Notes: generated by a model from the letters alone, not told the origin. Counted from the first letter of the stretch, positions 15,909-24,018 are shown. The stretch is 64,000 bases of DNA from M3007 sp043764095 (GCA_043764095.1 JAYUKX010000197.1:1-64000), one strand, 5' to 3'. Numbers and translations are program-made.

Positions 15909-16126
15909 TACGTCAAGTAGTAAAAACGAATAAGCCACCAATCAGCATTCATAAGTTGGTGGACGAGGAAGAAGCACGGGAGTCCTTGGATACCTTAGCG
16001 GATGTAATGGTAGATTATCTATGTTCTACATCCGATGCAAGTCCCGAATGGCACGAACGGGTAAAACTATGCTGGAGTAATATATCTTATCTCCTGAAAG
16101 AGCGTATTAACGCACCAGCGCAATAA
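15905..16126 (+). CDS. hypothetical small protein
   Basis: 73 residues, acidic and helical (VDEEEARESLDTLADVMVDYL). It overlaps the antirepressor stop by 4 bases (ATGA). No family. It is followed at once by a terminator hairpin. Confidence 0.55.
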   Translation: MIRQVVKTNKPPISIHKLVDEEEARESLDTLADVMVDYLCSTSDASPEWHERVKLCWSNISYLLKERINAPAQ

Positions 16127-16134
16127 AATGAATG

Positions 16135-16171
16135 AAGCCCCGGCAGTACGAGTACTGACCGGGGCTTTTGG
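16135..16171 (+). terminator. strong hairpin terminator
   Basis: AAGCCCCGG (16135-16143) pairs with CCGGGGCTT (16159-16167), with an inner CAGTA/TACTG stem (loop CGAG), then TTTTG. Ends the 14939-16126 operon. Confidence 0.8.
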
Positions 16172-16191
16172 TTGGCATAGTACTACATAGG

Positions 16192-16222
16192 TTGCGTATA
16201 TAGTACGGTATGCCTACCTTTG
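16192..16222 (+). promoter_or_regulatory. promoter of the 16245 gene
   Basis: TTG at 16192-16194, 20 bases, then TACCTTTG at 16215-16222: a full Bacteroidota promoter, 22 bases before the ATG. Confidence 0.65.
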
Positions 16223-16244
16223 TGTTGCCAAACACATTTAATTT

Positions 16245-16487
16245 ATGGAAGAAACATCATTATTACTCACAAAAGCAATATCAGCCGGGTTGCAGGCTTC
16301 ATTGCTATCAAACGCACGCAACCCTATGTTGGAAGCATTACTGGAGCATTACGCTCAATTTATCGAATCACAAACTGGAGTAGCGGCCTCCGATACAATA
16401 GCCGCAATAAAGGCTAAGGCCAAGGAAAAAGAACCCGAACTTAAAAAAATGGTGGAGGAAACACTTTTGAAAGCCTTGAACACTTAG
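16245..16487 (+). CDS. hypothetical small protein, paralogue of the next gene
   Basis: 80 residues, wholly helical, with ALLEHYAQFIESQTG in the middle and a lysine-rich tail (AIKAKAKEKEPELKKMVEE). LEHYxQ...xTG is shared with the 16562 product. It has its own promoter and its own terminator, so it forms a single-gene unit. Confidence 0.6.
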   Translation: MEETSLLLTKAISAGLQASLLSNARNPMLEALLEHYAQFIESQTGVAASDTIAAIKAKAKEKEPELKKMVEETLLKALNT

Positions 16488-16498
16488 CGTAGTTAAAA

Positions 16499-16531
16499 GA
16501 AGCCCCGGTACTGAAAAGTTGCCGGGGCTTC
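16499..16531 (+). terminator. hairpin terminator
   Basis: GAAGCCCCGG (16499-16508) and CCGGGGCTTC (16522-16531) form a perfect 10-bp stem, nearly the same arms as the terminator at 16135; no clear T run. Confidence 0.7.
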
Positions 16532-16561
16532 TTACATTTGTGCCAATAAACAGCAATTAAT

Positions 16562-16750
16562 ATGAATATTACAGCGCATTCACTGTACAGCATCAATTCG
16601 GCCTTGGCAATGGCGATACTTGAGCATTACTGCCAAACCATGTCCAAAATTACTGGCCGTCCGGAAGAGGATATTCGAGCGGAGGTAATGGCTTATCGCG
16701 ATCAACTGGTGGAGGATCACAAGCCACAATCTCCAGACATGCCTCTATAA
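16562..16750 (+). CDS. hypothetical small protein, paralogue of the previous gene
   Basis: 62 residues, helical: AMAILEHYCQTMSKITGRPEEDIRAEV aligns by eye with the 16245 product (LEHY, then TG). A TACATTTG -7 box lies at 16533-16540, right after the preceding terminator. Its 3' half overlaps the convergent 16650 frame by ~100 bases. Confidence 0.5.
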   Translation: MNITAHSLYSINSALAMAILEHYCQTMSKITGRPEEDIRAEVMAYRDQLVEDHKPQSPDMPL

Positions 16751-16925
16751 GAGATTCTTTGACAGTAAGGACAATAAATGCCTTTAACTCATCAATAGTC
16801 ATATTGATGTTAACGGTATTGCTTTGCATTTTAAATAGCGGATTTAACGATGAACAAATAAGTGTAACAAACATGGAAACTAACAGCACCCGCCACCAGT
16901 ATATAGATATAATGGTAAAAGGCAT
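16650..16925 (-). CDS. small membrane-anchored, proline-rich protein: spanin candidate
   Basis: 91 residues. An N-terminal membrane helix (IYWWRVLLVSMFVTLICSSL), then a periplasmic-type helical part and a proline-rich end (CDPPPVDRDKPLPPLEYPLP). It overlaps the preceding lysis-region gene by 95 bases in another frame. Embedded or overlapping genes of this build are typical of spanins, but it also overlaps the plus-strand 16562 gene, so it may be a shadow. Confidence 0.4.
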   Translation of the reverse strand: MPFTIISIYWWRVLLVSMFVTLICSSLNPLFKMQSNTVNINMTIDELKAFIVLTVKESLIEACLEIVACDPPPVDRDKPLPPLEYPLPDGQ

Positions 16926-17280
16926 ACTGCCAATAACGCCACCCTAGTCCGCCGCTTCTACCTGCGTATATACCACCCATAATACCAGCCGCTATGAGGA
17001 ACACCCGGTGCAGCATATCGAATAGGTGCCAGGCATCTGTAAGTGATACAAGCCACGTGGTGGCCAACACAAAACGCGGCTTTATATTGGCGTTGTTGTA
17101 GTCCTTGTACTTGTTTTTCCAAGATACATCCGCATTCCAATACTGCTCGTTTCCAATTTTTGCGAACACGCTGTTTGAGTAGTGGTGGCTTACTGTATCC
17201 TTTACAGCCTTGGCTGCTCCACTGAGCGCGGCAAGCGCGCCCACTATAAGAATTGATTTTAAAATTGCTTTAAGGTTCAT
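16831..17280 (-). CDS. membrane protein of the lysis region
   Basis: 149 residues. A signal-like start (MNLKAILKSILIVGALAALSG), then a soluble stretch with W/Y-rich motifs (NEQYWNADVSWKNKYKDYNN), then hydrophobic helices near residues 90-110 and 125-145. It follows the amidase gene, so a holin or lysis accessory is possible. Another holin-like gene exists at 36807. Not recognised as a family. Confidence 0.6.
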   Translation of the reverse strand: MNLKAILKSILIVGALAALSGAAKAVKDTVSHHYSNSVFAKIGNEQYWNADVSWKNKYKDYNNANIKPRFVLATTWLVSLTDAWHLFDMLHRVFLIAAGIMGGIYAGRSGGLGWRYWQYAFYHYIYILVAGAVSFHVCYTYLFIVKSAI

Positions 17281-17348
17281 TTACTGTACGTTTTGCAGCA
17301 TCATTTAAGATGCCTTGTAAAGAAATAATAAAAGGTAAATAATGACGG

Positions 17349-17978
17349 CTATACTACTGGACTTGGCTCCAAAATGATCTTGGAGTAATCGAGTGCCGGT
17401 GATGGATCAGTCTTATCTGCCCGTACATGGTAGTGCGAGTAGATGGTAAACTTATCGGGCGCTTTTTTGTCCAGTTCGCGAGTGATACACATGGTTGGCG
17501 GTAACTTATGTTCTGCAAGTAAGAACTGGAGTAATTCATTCAGAGCCGTGTACTGCTCATCGGTGTATGCTGCCCAGTGCTGGTATCCACGCCACATGCG
17601 CTCTACTGTTTTGCCTGTGTAGTTTGCTCCAAGTGGCTTCTGTGGTGTTACAAACCATTTGTATCCGCCGTTGGCTGGTTGGTAGTGTAGTAGCCCTTCG
17701 TTGACTAGTTCAATACCAATGGATCGTTGGTTGAGTGCCTTGTTACGATCTTCCTTCAGCCCCAAATGATGCGCCCAGAACTTTGGCGGAAAAGCCTCAT
17801 ACACTTTGCCGTCCTTGTCAATAATATATGCGGTTGCAATACGCGCCGGGTCAATGGCCCACCATTTGAGTGCGCTTTGTGCTGTGCTGCTCACGGTGTG
17901 GTGCAACACGATATTTGTCTTTTGTACTTCCTCCTCGAAGTACTGCCCTTTGGGGATGTGTGCTTTAATAATTTCCAT
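17349..17978 (-). CDS. phage N-acetylmuramoyl-L-alanine amidase (PGRP fold) endolysin
   Basis: 209 residues from ATG 17978. Zn ligands are seen in NIVLHHTVS (His26 or 27) and in the C-terminal YSHYHVRADKTDPSPALDY, where HVR.DKTDPSPALD is a hallmark of amidase_2 domains. GIELVNEG contributes the active-site glutamate. It has no signal peptide, so it needs a holin. Transcribed from the divergent promoter near 18000. It cuts the lactyl-L-Ala bond of peptidoglycan for lysis. Confidence 0.9.
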   Translation of the reverse strand: MEIIKAHIPKGQYFEEEVQKTNIVLHHTVSSTAQSALKWWAIDPARIATAYIIDKDGKVYEAFPPKFWAHHLGLKEDRNKALNQRSIGIELVNEGLLHYQPANGGYKWFVTPQKPLGANYTGKTVERMWRGYQHWAAYTDEQYTALNELLQFLLAEHKLPPTMCITRELDKKAPDKFTIYSHYHVRADKTDPSPALDYSKIILEPSPVV

Positions 17979-17989
17979 ATTTGTAATAT

Positions 17990-18030
17990 TTTGCACAAAA
18001 ATAAACAAAATGTTTATAACTTTGTGCAAA
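17990..18030. promoter_or_regulatory. symmetric divergent late promoter
   Basis: TTTGCACAAA (17990-17999) and its exact inverse TTTGTGCAAA (18021-18030) flank a core holding two -7 boxes: TATTTTTG on the minus strand (18003-17996) toward the lysis genes and TAACTTTG on the plus strand (18017-18024) toward the 18041 gene. The 10-bp arms and the inner ATAAAC/GTTTAT pair look like a site for a late activator. Confidence 0.6.
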
Positions 18031-18040
18031 TTATTACAAA

Positions 18041-18595
18041 ATGTTGAATTTATCATACTTAGCACTTAAAAACAGGTTGAGCCAAAAGGTGGCTCCAAAG
18101 TACGTGGATTGGTTCATGGGCCAGTACTTAGAAGATGAGGAACAGGATGGCGGCGCACTGCTTTGGGATACTCCGGCAGTGTTCCTGGAGTTTGCTCCAG
18201 TACAGTGGCAAACCATGTCACTTGGTGTACAGGCAGCCAACATTTCTATGAACGTACACCTGGTAACTGACAACTACCACAGCGACGATCAGCGGGTAAC
18301 TGATACGACAATAAACCTCTTTGGCCTTGAAAACCTGGTGTTTAAGTCGCTGATGAATTGGCGTTGCAATCTCTCCTTTGTGCCGGGCATGGAAGCACTA
18401 GCAGATACCAGTGCGGATCGGGTACTGATGGAAAGCCTTGTAAGAGTAACTTCTGAAACCGACCATAACGCCCGCCGACAGATGGTGAGCGTACAAGGCT
18501 TCACAACGCGGATATACGACTACTCCGCAACCAAAGAGTGGGCGCAAGTACTTGCTATGCTCGAATTAGATGTCATCAAAGTAGATCAATTATAA
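18041..18595 (+). CDS. putative tail terminator/completion protein
   Basis: 184 residues. TPAVFLEFAPVQWQTMSLGVQAA, then ISMNVHLVTDNYHS resembles phage tail-terminator (gpU-like) proteins, which show the PAVFIEF..W...G.Q.G...V.IHLV pattern. C-terminal half beta-rich. First gene after the symmetric promoter. The family call is by pattern. Confidence 0.6.
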   Translation: MLNLSYLALKNRLSQKVAPKYVDWFMGQYLEDEEQDGGALLWDTPAVFLEFAPVQWQTMSLGVQAANISMNVHLVTDNYHSDDQRVTDTTINLFGLENLVFKSLMNWRCNLSFVPGMEALADTSADRVLMESLVRVTSETDHNARRQMVSVQGFTTRIYDYSATKEWAQVLAMLELDVIKVDQL

Positions 18596-18596
18596 A

Positions 18597-18797
18597 ATGG
18601 CAACACTAAACGTAGAACGATTGCGACCAGCAACGGTAAAAAAGTACAAAGCCCTTCAGAGCCGTTTTAAGGTTTTGTACGAAGATGAACGTCGCCGCTT
18701 GGATGACGTAGAGCAAATGCTCTGTAATGAATTTTTCATTTCTGTATCACGGGTTTACATTATCCTGAATTGTGACCTATCAAAAGCCTCGGAATAG
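18597..18797 (+). CDS. hypothetical small protein
   Basis: 66 residues. A basic helical protein (VERLRPATVKKYKALQSRFK then a possible helix-turn-helix, CNEFFISVSRVYIIL). Starts 1 base after the previous stop. Its end lies within the terminator hairpin. Confidence 0.55.
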   Translation: MATLNVERLRPATVKKYKALQSRFKVLYEDERRRLDDVEQMLCNEFFISVSRVYIILNCDLSKASE

Positions 18798-18811
18798 GGG
18801 GCTTTTGTTTT
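18781..18811. terminator. bidirectional terminator between convergent operons
   Basis: CAAAAGCC (18781-18788) and GGCTTTTG (18800-18807), then TTTTA on the plus strand. It separates the 18041-18797 unit from the minus-strand head operon. Confidence 0.7.
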
Positions 18812-19364
18812 ATGGTAGCGCATTACGAATAAGGCTTTCAATATGCAGCGCAAGCCTTTGCTCCATGAAGTATGACAACTTCCCTCCTGGAATATCCATA
18901 AACTGGCGCTTGGGTAGATTGATATTGATTGTGGTGGCCAATGCCATACTTTTCCACATACCTGCTTCTTTGTCACGTTTGGTCTTTTTTGCCTTGTAAT
19001 GCATTGCCCAAAAGAACCTACGTTGCCGTGGTGTAACGGTTTGTGTTATTTTAGCACCCTCGTTATGCCCTTGTGCATAAGGCATATCCGTATGAATAGA
19101 AATAACTGTACCGGATACCGACATCCGCAATGAACGCCTAAGCGCGCCCGATTTAACGAGAACGCCCCGCGCCTTCTTGCTTTCATTGCCTTTACGTTTT
19201 GCCCAACGAAGAAATGACCGGTCAATAAATCCCTGTCGCCTCCATGAATCTTTGTAAAAGTTGAGCGTTGCATTACCGGCCCATTTGGGCAGTTTTTTGA
19301 GGCCATCCTCTAGCCTCAATTGCTCTTTTTTAAAATCAGGAAAATCTACTCTTGTTTGTTTCAT
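18810..19364 (-). CDS. phage virion morphogenesis protein (Mu gpG/tail completion type)
   Basis: 184 residues. LVKSGALRRSLRMSVSGTVISIHTDMPYAQGHNEGA is the signature of the phage virion morphogenesis (Phage_tail_S) family; RQFMDIPGGKLSYF is the typical RqFlG.. end motif. In Mu and P2-like phages this protein acts at head-tail joining. Basic N-terminus (SFLRWAKRKGNESKKARG). Last gene of the minus-strand head operon. Confidence 0.88.
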   Translation of the reverse strand: MKQTRVDFPDFKKEQLRLEDGLKKLPKWAGNATLNFYKDSWRRQGFIDRSFLRWAKRKGNESKKARGVLVKSGALRRSLRMSVSGTVISIHTDMPYAQGHNEGAKITQTVTPRQRRFFWAMHYKAKKTKRDKEAGMWKSMALATTININLPKRQFMDIPGGKLSYFMEQRLALHIESLIRNALP

Positions 19365-19375
19365 ATAAAAGTACG

Positions 19376-19383
19376 TATCTTTG
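19376..19383 (+). promoter_or_regulatory. promoter inside the minus-strand head operon
   Basis: TATCTTTG on the plus strand with TTG 21 bases upstream. It points against the head operon and into the 19389-19461 RNA candidate. Confidence 0.5.
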
Positions 19384-19388
19384 TGGCG

Positions 19389-19461
19389 CGGTTAGGGAAT
19401 CTGAGGAATCCTGCCATTAGGCCGCATAAGCCCATTGCCTTTCGAGGTCATGGGCTTTTTT
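19389..19461 (+). ncRNA. candidate small RNA with terminator
   Basis: About 70 bases between a plus-strand promoter and an intrinsic terminator (AAGCCCAT 19428-19435 / ATGGGCTT 19450-19457, T6). GCGG (19388-19391) can pair with CCGC (19422-19425) to enclose a second hairpin. No coding frame. It lies in the gap between two minus-strand genes and is therefore antisense to the mRNA linker of the head operon. Confidence 0.45.
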
Positions 19462-20749
19462 AGTTCCAGTCTTTGGTGCGCATCATATCTTGTGTGAGCC
19501 GCTGCATACGGCCACCATTCCAAACGAGTTGCACCAGTTGTATTTGTGGGTTCTGTCTAAAGGCGTTATAAACGTGTTTTTTAAGTTGGTCATCGCCGAG
19601 TTCCTGATCTAGGTGTATCAGCAACTTTACCCTGCCCTTTTTCTTTGCGGAACTAAAGTAGTCCCTTATGGTACGGTCGGGACGGGTACTTTTGCTCATT
19701 CGTTTTATATCCCAAAAGTGACCATCCCAAAACAAGTCATATTTTATCTTTACTCTTTCCCCTTCATCAAGCAGTTCAAGCATTGCGCATCGATTGCGCA
19801 GTATGCTCAGTACGGGTAATTCATCGGGTAGTGCATTCATACTATGCCCTTTGTTTATTACCACAAAGCCGCCGCCGCGCTCATATCCAATTGCGGCTGG
19901 AGTACTGGCAACAGCCCTGGACACACGGGCGGCATCGTTAGCATCTTTAAGGAATTGAGCAGGATTGTAATTATCAAATATAAGTCGGCTTGCTGCGCGC
20001 ATAATATTTGTACGCTGCTCCGGTTTTACTAGCGTGAAATATGGGTGCTGGAGTGTGAATACCTGCCCGCTTTTACCAGGGTTATTACGGAATGTAGGTG
20101 GCACCGATTTATCGTTCGGCAATACTGTGGGTTCACTTGTTTCACCACCAGCCACCTGTTGTGTATCGCACCTACAGTTCCATCCATTTGGTGGAAACCA
20201 TTCATCCCAGAACGGATCATCCACCGGACGGGTCACTCCATCCAGTAATTGGTGTGCTGGTCGCACCCGGTCATCACCCACGGTTACGTACTTAATATAA
20301 GGTAGCGCGTCCTTGTTGGCCTGTATATCCTGCCATTGCACAGCCGATTGGCCACTGGCCACTGCTGTTTGGTATTCGGCTTCCAACCAATTACGATTGT
20401 ACTCTTCGGATATGGCCAGTGCTTCACGCCTGAAATCCTGAAAAGATCGAAGGTTGCCCTGCTGATCGGTGAGCAAGCCAACTAAATCCTCTACCTGAGC
20501 ATGGTTTTTGAAAGCAGCAAATACAAACAGGTTTTGCCGCAATGCTGCTGCTAGTTCGTAAGAAGTGGCTGCTTGGTAACCGGTCTTTATTTCAAGTCCG
20601 GTTTGTATGCCCTTCCACAACGCACGTACATTGCCCGCCCATACTTCCGTATCGAGTGCGCCGGATTTTACTCTTTGGTCGTAAACATTTCTTATAGCCG
20701 CTTCAACTATGCGATCAAGGTTTATTCCTGGCACGCCGGACAACTGCAT
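19460..20749 (-). CDS. minor head protein F with C-terminal CdiA-like nuclease domain
   Basis: 429 residues. The Mu-F domain includes GDDRVRPAHQLLDG, then DPFWDEWFPPNGWNCRC (~158-194), whose last motif is the classic F/SPP1-gp7 Cys motif. From ~285 to the end lies a second domain: ERVKIKYDLFWDGHFWDIKR, then RPDRTIRDYFSSAKKKGRVKLLIHLD resembles the tRNase CdiA-CT/BECR fold, with Asp338, Asp347, Lys349 and Arg356 as possible active-site residues. This fusion is known in Bacteroidota phages and elsewhere (the PBECR group). The N-terminus overlaps the portal end by 28 bases. Confidence 0.85.
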   Translation of the reverse strand: MQLSGVPGINLDRIVEAAIRNVYDQRVKSGALDTEVWAGNVRALWKGIQTGLEIKTGYQAATSYELAAALRQNLFVFAAFKNHAQVEDLVGLLTDQQGNLRSFQDFRREALAISEEYNRNWLEAEYQTAVASGQSAVQWQDIQANKDALPYIKYVTVGDDRVRPAHQLLDGVTRPVDDPFWDEWFPPNGWNCRCDTQQVAGGETSEPTVLPNDKSVPPTFRNNPGKSGQVFTLQHPYFTLVKPEQRTNIMRAASRLIFDNYNPAQFLKDANDAARVSRAVASTPAAIGYERGGGFVVINKGHSMNALPDELPVLSILRNRCAMLELLDEGERVKIKYDLFWDGHFWDIKRMSKSTRPDRTIRDYFSSAKKKGRVKLLIHLDQELGDDQLKKHVYNAFRQNPQIQLVQLVWNGGRMQRLTQDMMRTKDWN

Positions 20750-21912
20750 TCCTCCTCGTGGAAATACGGGTTGTAGTGTAGGCTCAAGGCTGAGGCGTTC
20801 AGTTTTGGCTTTTTTTTTTCAGTATCCGGGCCATCTGAAGAAACGGACTTTTGTGCCTGTTTTTCACGAAGTTCCGTAAACTCGAACTTTGCACCTTCTA
20901 GTTTATAACCATGATTGATAAGGAAGGGAATAAGGTTGAAGTTAATAAAATACTGAATACGGATCAGCCTTGCAAAGGTGAAGTCGTTAAGTATCCGCTC
21001 GTGTACCTCTGCGCTACCTACATAAGCCTTTTCTTCGCTGGTACCTGTTTGGCCATTCATAACCTTGGCGATTTGTGTGTCGGCTTTATCCAGGCGTTCT
21101 GAAAACGTGCGGTGCGCTGTTCCGTTATGGTTCGTCACTATGGGCGTTATCTCGTCCTGGTCATCCAGTATCGCATAACCATTGGTGCCAAAGTTTCGCG
21201 CCATTGCTTCCTTAGCGTCCAACTCTTTAGGATCGCGGCTACTGGTTTTTATGGTAAGGAATGGAGAGCCAAAGCGTTCGGAAAACACCGACCAGTCGGT
21301 GTCGGCGTATTTCTTCCTTATATATGGTATGGCCACCACGTGGTAAAGCCCTAAGTCGTCCGGGCGACCTACTTCAAGCGCATACGGGAACTCCGGGTTG
21401 TTGCGGTATTGGATACCATTACTGTCCGATACTGATAAAACGATGTCGCCATAGTCAGGCCGCACGTGATCGCGCTGCACCACAGCAAATGTTTTGAACT
21501 CATTGTTCTTGTCACGCTCAGGGTAAAACTCCAGAAGAGTAGGCCCCCAAAATTCTGCTGTAACCAATACCTCCATCATGTCATTAACCCAAGGGCGTTG
21601 GAACAATTCCTTTAGTTCATCTGAAGGCTTTTTGTTTATCAGCACTTCAAAGGGAGCGCGCTGTACCACCGCGCATGCAATACGCCGCTGGCTCGTGACC
21701 TGATCATCTAGTTCCACGTCGCGGTATATGGCATACAGAGCGCGGCGATCATAACGTATCGGGTTACGTGCTTGCTCCAACGCACCACGGTAGGTCTCCA
21801 TTTCTACTTTGATACGCCAAAGCGGAGACCGAACAATTTTGAATGTGAACAACGCCTTTTTAATGGCGGCGGGGACATCCTCTTTCCAAAAGGATAAAAT
21901 ACGATTTATCAT
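20722..21912 (-). CDS. portal protein, DUF935/Mu gp29 type
   Basis: 396 residues. DUF935 pattern: MTSQRR-like VTSQRRIACAVV, APFEVLI, LLEFYPERD, FGSPFLTIKTSSRD, and MARNFGTNGYAILDDQDEI then NGQTGTSEEKAYVGSAEVHERI. It forms the dodecameric ring for DNA entry and exit. A run of T near 20812 in the C-terminal part corresponds to a lysine run (EKKKPK). C-terminus is Cys-rich (EEECSCPACQE), overlapping the F gene. Confidence 0.92.
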   Translation of the reverse strand: MINRILSFWKEDVPAAIKKALFTFKIVRSPLWRIKVEMETYRGALEQARNPIRYDRRALYAIYRDVELDDQVTSQRRIACAVVQRAPFEVLINKKPSDELKELFQRPWVNDMMEVLVTAEFWGPTLLEFYPERDKNNEFKTFAVVQRDHVRPDYGDIVLSVSDSNGIQYRNNPEFPYALEVGRPDDLGLYHVVAIPYIRKKYADTDWSVFSERFGSPFLTIKTSSRDPKELDAKEAMARNFGTNGYAILDDQDEITPIVTNHNGTAHRTFSERLDKADTQIAKVMNGQTGTSEEKAYVGSAEVHERILNDFTFARLIRIQYFINFNLIPFLINHGYKLEGAKFEFTELREKQAQKSVSSDGPDTEKKKPKLNASALSLHYNPYFHEEECSCPACQE

Positions 21913-21914
21913 AA

Positions 21915-22337
21915 TTAATAATTGTGCGTTCTTGGTGGATTAATACCGTAGCGGAATTTGGTGACTACTTCACCTGTTTCGCTATTCGTTTTTTGAGGTA
22001 GGTCGATTGGTTTTTTCCCATCCTCAATTTCTTTAAGGAATCCCATTACTTCAGTGTAGTTGTCGCGTACCCTTTCCGGCATGATGTTGGCGGGCAGCCG
22101 CTCATATAAATAGTAGAGCGTAAGCACTACGGCCCATCTCACCACCTGCTTATTTCGGCTATTGCCCTGCGCACCAAAAACAACATTCACATCGTAACGA
22201 GAAAACAATGCATCACGGATTACGGCTACTGCTGTATCCTGTGCTTCTTCGAGTACGGTGTTGTCGCCCTCTATCATTCGGCTCAGATTGCCGTCCTTGA
22301 TAGTTGCCTTGTAGTCATCAGTTGTAATAAAAGACAT
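21915..22337 (-). CDS. Mu gp36-like (DUF1320) protein
   Basis: 140 residues from ATG 22337 (18 more residues upstream are unlikely). Starts MSFITTDDYKATIKDGNLSRM, an helical protein with LYYLYERLPANIMPERV, the DUF1320 pattern of a head-tail connector of Mu-like phages. It sits 2 bases upstream of the portal gene (minus strand). Confidence 0.8.
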   Translation of the reverse strand: MSFITTDDYKATIKDGNLSRMIEGDNTVLEEAQDTAVAVIRDALFSRYDVNVVFGAQGNSRNKQVVRWAVVLTLYYLYERLPANIMPERVRDNYTEVMGFLKEIEDGKKPIDLPQKTNSETGEVVTKFRYGINPPRTHNY

Positions 22338-22455
22338 AAAATAAAATGTTTTGTATTTTCGCCCACAATCAAACATCTTGTTTCGTAGCACCCTATTATA
22401 CTACTAAGACACAAAATGTTTGCTCTAAAGGCTTCTAAAGGCCAAATTTGGCAAA

Positions 22456-24018
22456 CTAATAGTTTGAACGATTTCGGTTTGTGGTGTATCTACCCATGCG
22501 CGGCACAAATTTGCTCCCGTCGCCTTTATTCAGGTAATGTACTGCACCCTCTACGGCATCGGGGCCGTCGTCGTGTCCAGTTGGGAAAGCAAGGAACTGA
22601 TCCTTCAATGTTTGCATGTCGGGGCTGTCTTTTTCATCGTCATTAAAGGTCACAAAACCACGTTCAAAAAGAGGGGTTAGGTTTTCAATCCTAAGTTCCT
22701 TGTTCGGCTTGTCGCGCTTGTCGGGTCTGAGTGGTAGCGTAATACCTGTTGCCTCCGCTTCTGCATCAAAGTCCTTCAGGAGTAAGTCTTGTATAAAGTT
22801 TGCCTCCATTCGGTATCTTGCTAAGTCACCAAACTGTTTGTAAAAGTCATACTTTACTTTTACCATTGCATTCACAGAAGCAACCCTCACCCAAGCCCGG
22901 TATATGTAATACCGGCTTCCTTTTTTCCCAACAGCCACAATGGCCTTGTAGTCATTGTCCTTGGTATCTTTGAATGATGGGTCTGTATATACTTCCAAAG
23001 CATCCAAGTCTTTTGGGCGTGGACATGGCCCCCACTGGATCCACTCGTGTTTGAACATATTACCCTCTTCCACGTGTTCGTGGAAGTACTCCCGGAGCGC
23101 AGAGCGCGTACCCATCATTTTGATGCGATCCTCTAGTTGTTCGCGCCTGTACCGTTCTTTCCAGGCGGGTTGGCCATTCATCGCTTTGTTGTGCCTTTTG
23201 TCCTCCAGGGCAAATACTTTGATTTGTTCCCATCCTTCTCGCTTAGGTTGATCTGGTTCTGTATCACCTACGATGTGTGCCACAATAGAATGTTTGTGAA
23301 TCCGGTTACCCGCCACAATTAGCCGCGCACCACCGATGGAGCATGCGCCATACAGGTCTTCAATGATCCAGTCCACGGCTTCACGTACCCTTTGCTGGTT
23401 CTTTACAATGACTTTATCGTCTATGTCATCTACCACAGCATAGTTGGGTCGTTTACTCGCCTTTCGCACACCACGCGGTGATTGCCCGCGACCAAAGGCC
23501 CAGAAGCCACAACCATCTGTTGTGGCAAAACTTCCATCTTGCCAATTGCCATGAGATGCGCGGTGACCATAATCATGGATGAATTTTTCATTGGCTGTAA
23601 ACTGTGCCTGAAGGTCGGATAAAAGTGTACTGGCCTTACCCTCATTAGCACTAGCGATAAGTACACCTGTCAATTCACCACGGGCATATAAAAACAATGG
23701 CATCATAACATCGGCAAATACAGACTTTGCATGTTCGCGTGGCCATTCCAGCGTTATCCGAATATTAGGATTTGCGGCGATCATTTTAGCCGCTTTGAGG
23801 TGAAACCAACCAAAGTCGGTTTTCCCTTCATCCATATAATCAGCAAAGTAGTACTTACAAAACTTGTTAAAGTCTTGCTTCAGCATTTCTATGCGTTCGC
23901 GCTTTTGTGTCTCGCTTTCATTTATTGGTACGGGATTTGCCGCTCTGATGCGGTCGCAAAGTGCCAAATACTCTTGGTACTCCCTGCGTTCGCTTGCTGA
24001 TAACTGTGATGGTCTCAT
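22456..24018 (-). CDS. terminase large subunit (Mu gp28 type)
   Basis: 520 residues. ATPase half: the Walker-A-like LEWPREHAKSV (~90-100) and Walker B NYAVVDDID (~192-200). Nuclease half: VYTDPSF (Asp near 355) and, at the end, HDDGPDAVEGAVHYL (~491-505), giving the RNase H-type acidic triad. It packages and cuts DNA at the prohead. Its start overlaps the small-subunit stop by one base. Confidence 0.93.
   Translation of the reverse strand: MRPSQLSASERREYQEYLALCDRIRAANPVPINESETQKRERIEMLKQDFNKFCKYYFADYMDEGKTDFGWFHLKAAKMIAANPNIRITLEWPREHAKSVFADVMMPLFLYARGELTGVLIASANEGKASTLLSDLQAQFTANEKFIHDYGHRASHGNWQDGSFATTDGCGFWAFGRGQSPRGVRKASKRPNYAVVDDIDDKVIVKNQQRVREAVDWIIEDLYGACSIGGARLIVAGNRIHKHSIVAHIVGDTEPDQPKREGWEQIKVFALEDKRHNKAMNGQPAWKERYRREQLEDRIKMMGTRSALREYFHEHVEEGNMFKHEWIQWGPCPRPKDLDALEVYTDPSFKDTKDNDYKAIVAVGKKGSRYYIYRAWVRVASVNAMVKVKYDFYKQFGDLARYRMEANFIQDLLLKDFDAEAEATGITLPLRPDKRDKPNKELRIENLTPLFERGFVTFNDDEKDSPDMQTLKDQFLAFPTGHDDGPDAVEGAVHYLNKGDGSKFVPRMGRYTTNRNRSNY

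Noticed and set aside
23430..24000. Plus- and minus-strand frames within TerL
   Set aside because: Shadow frames of the terminase gene.
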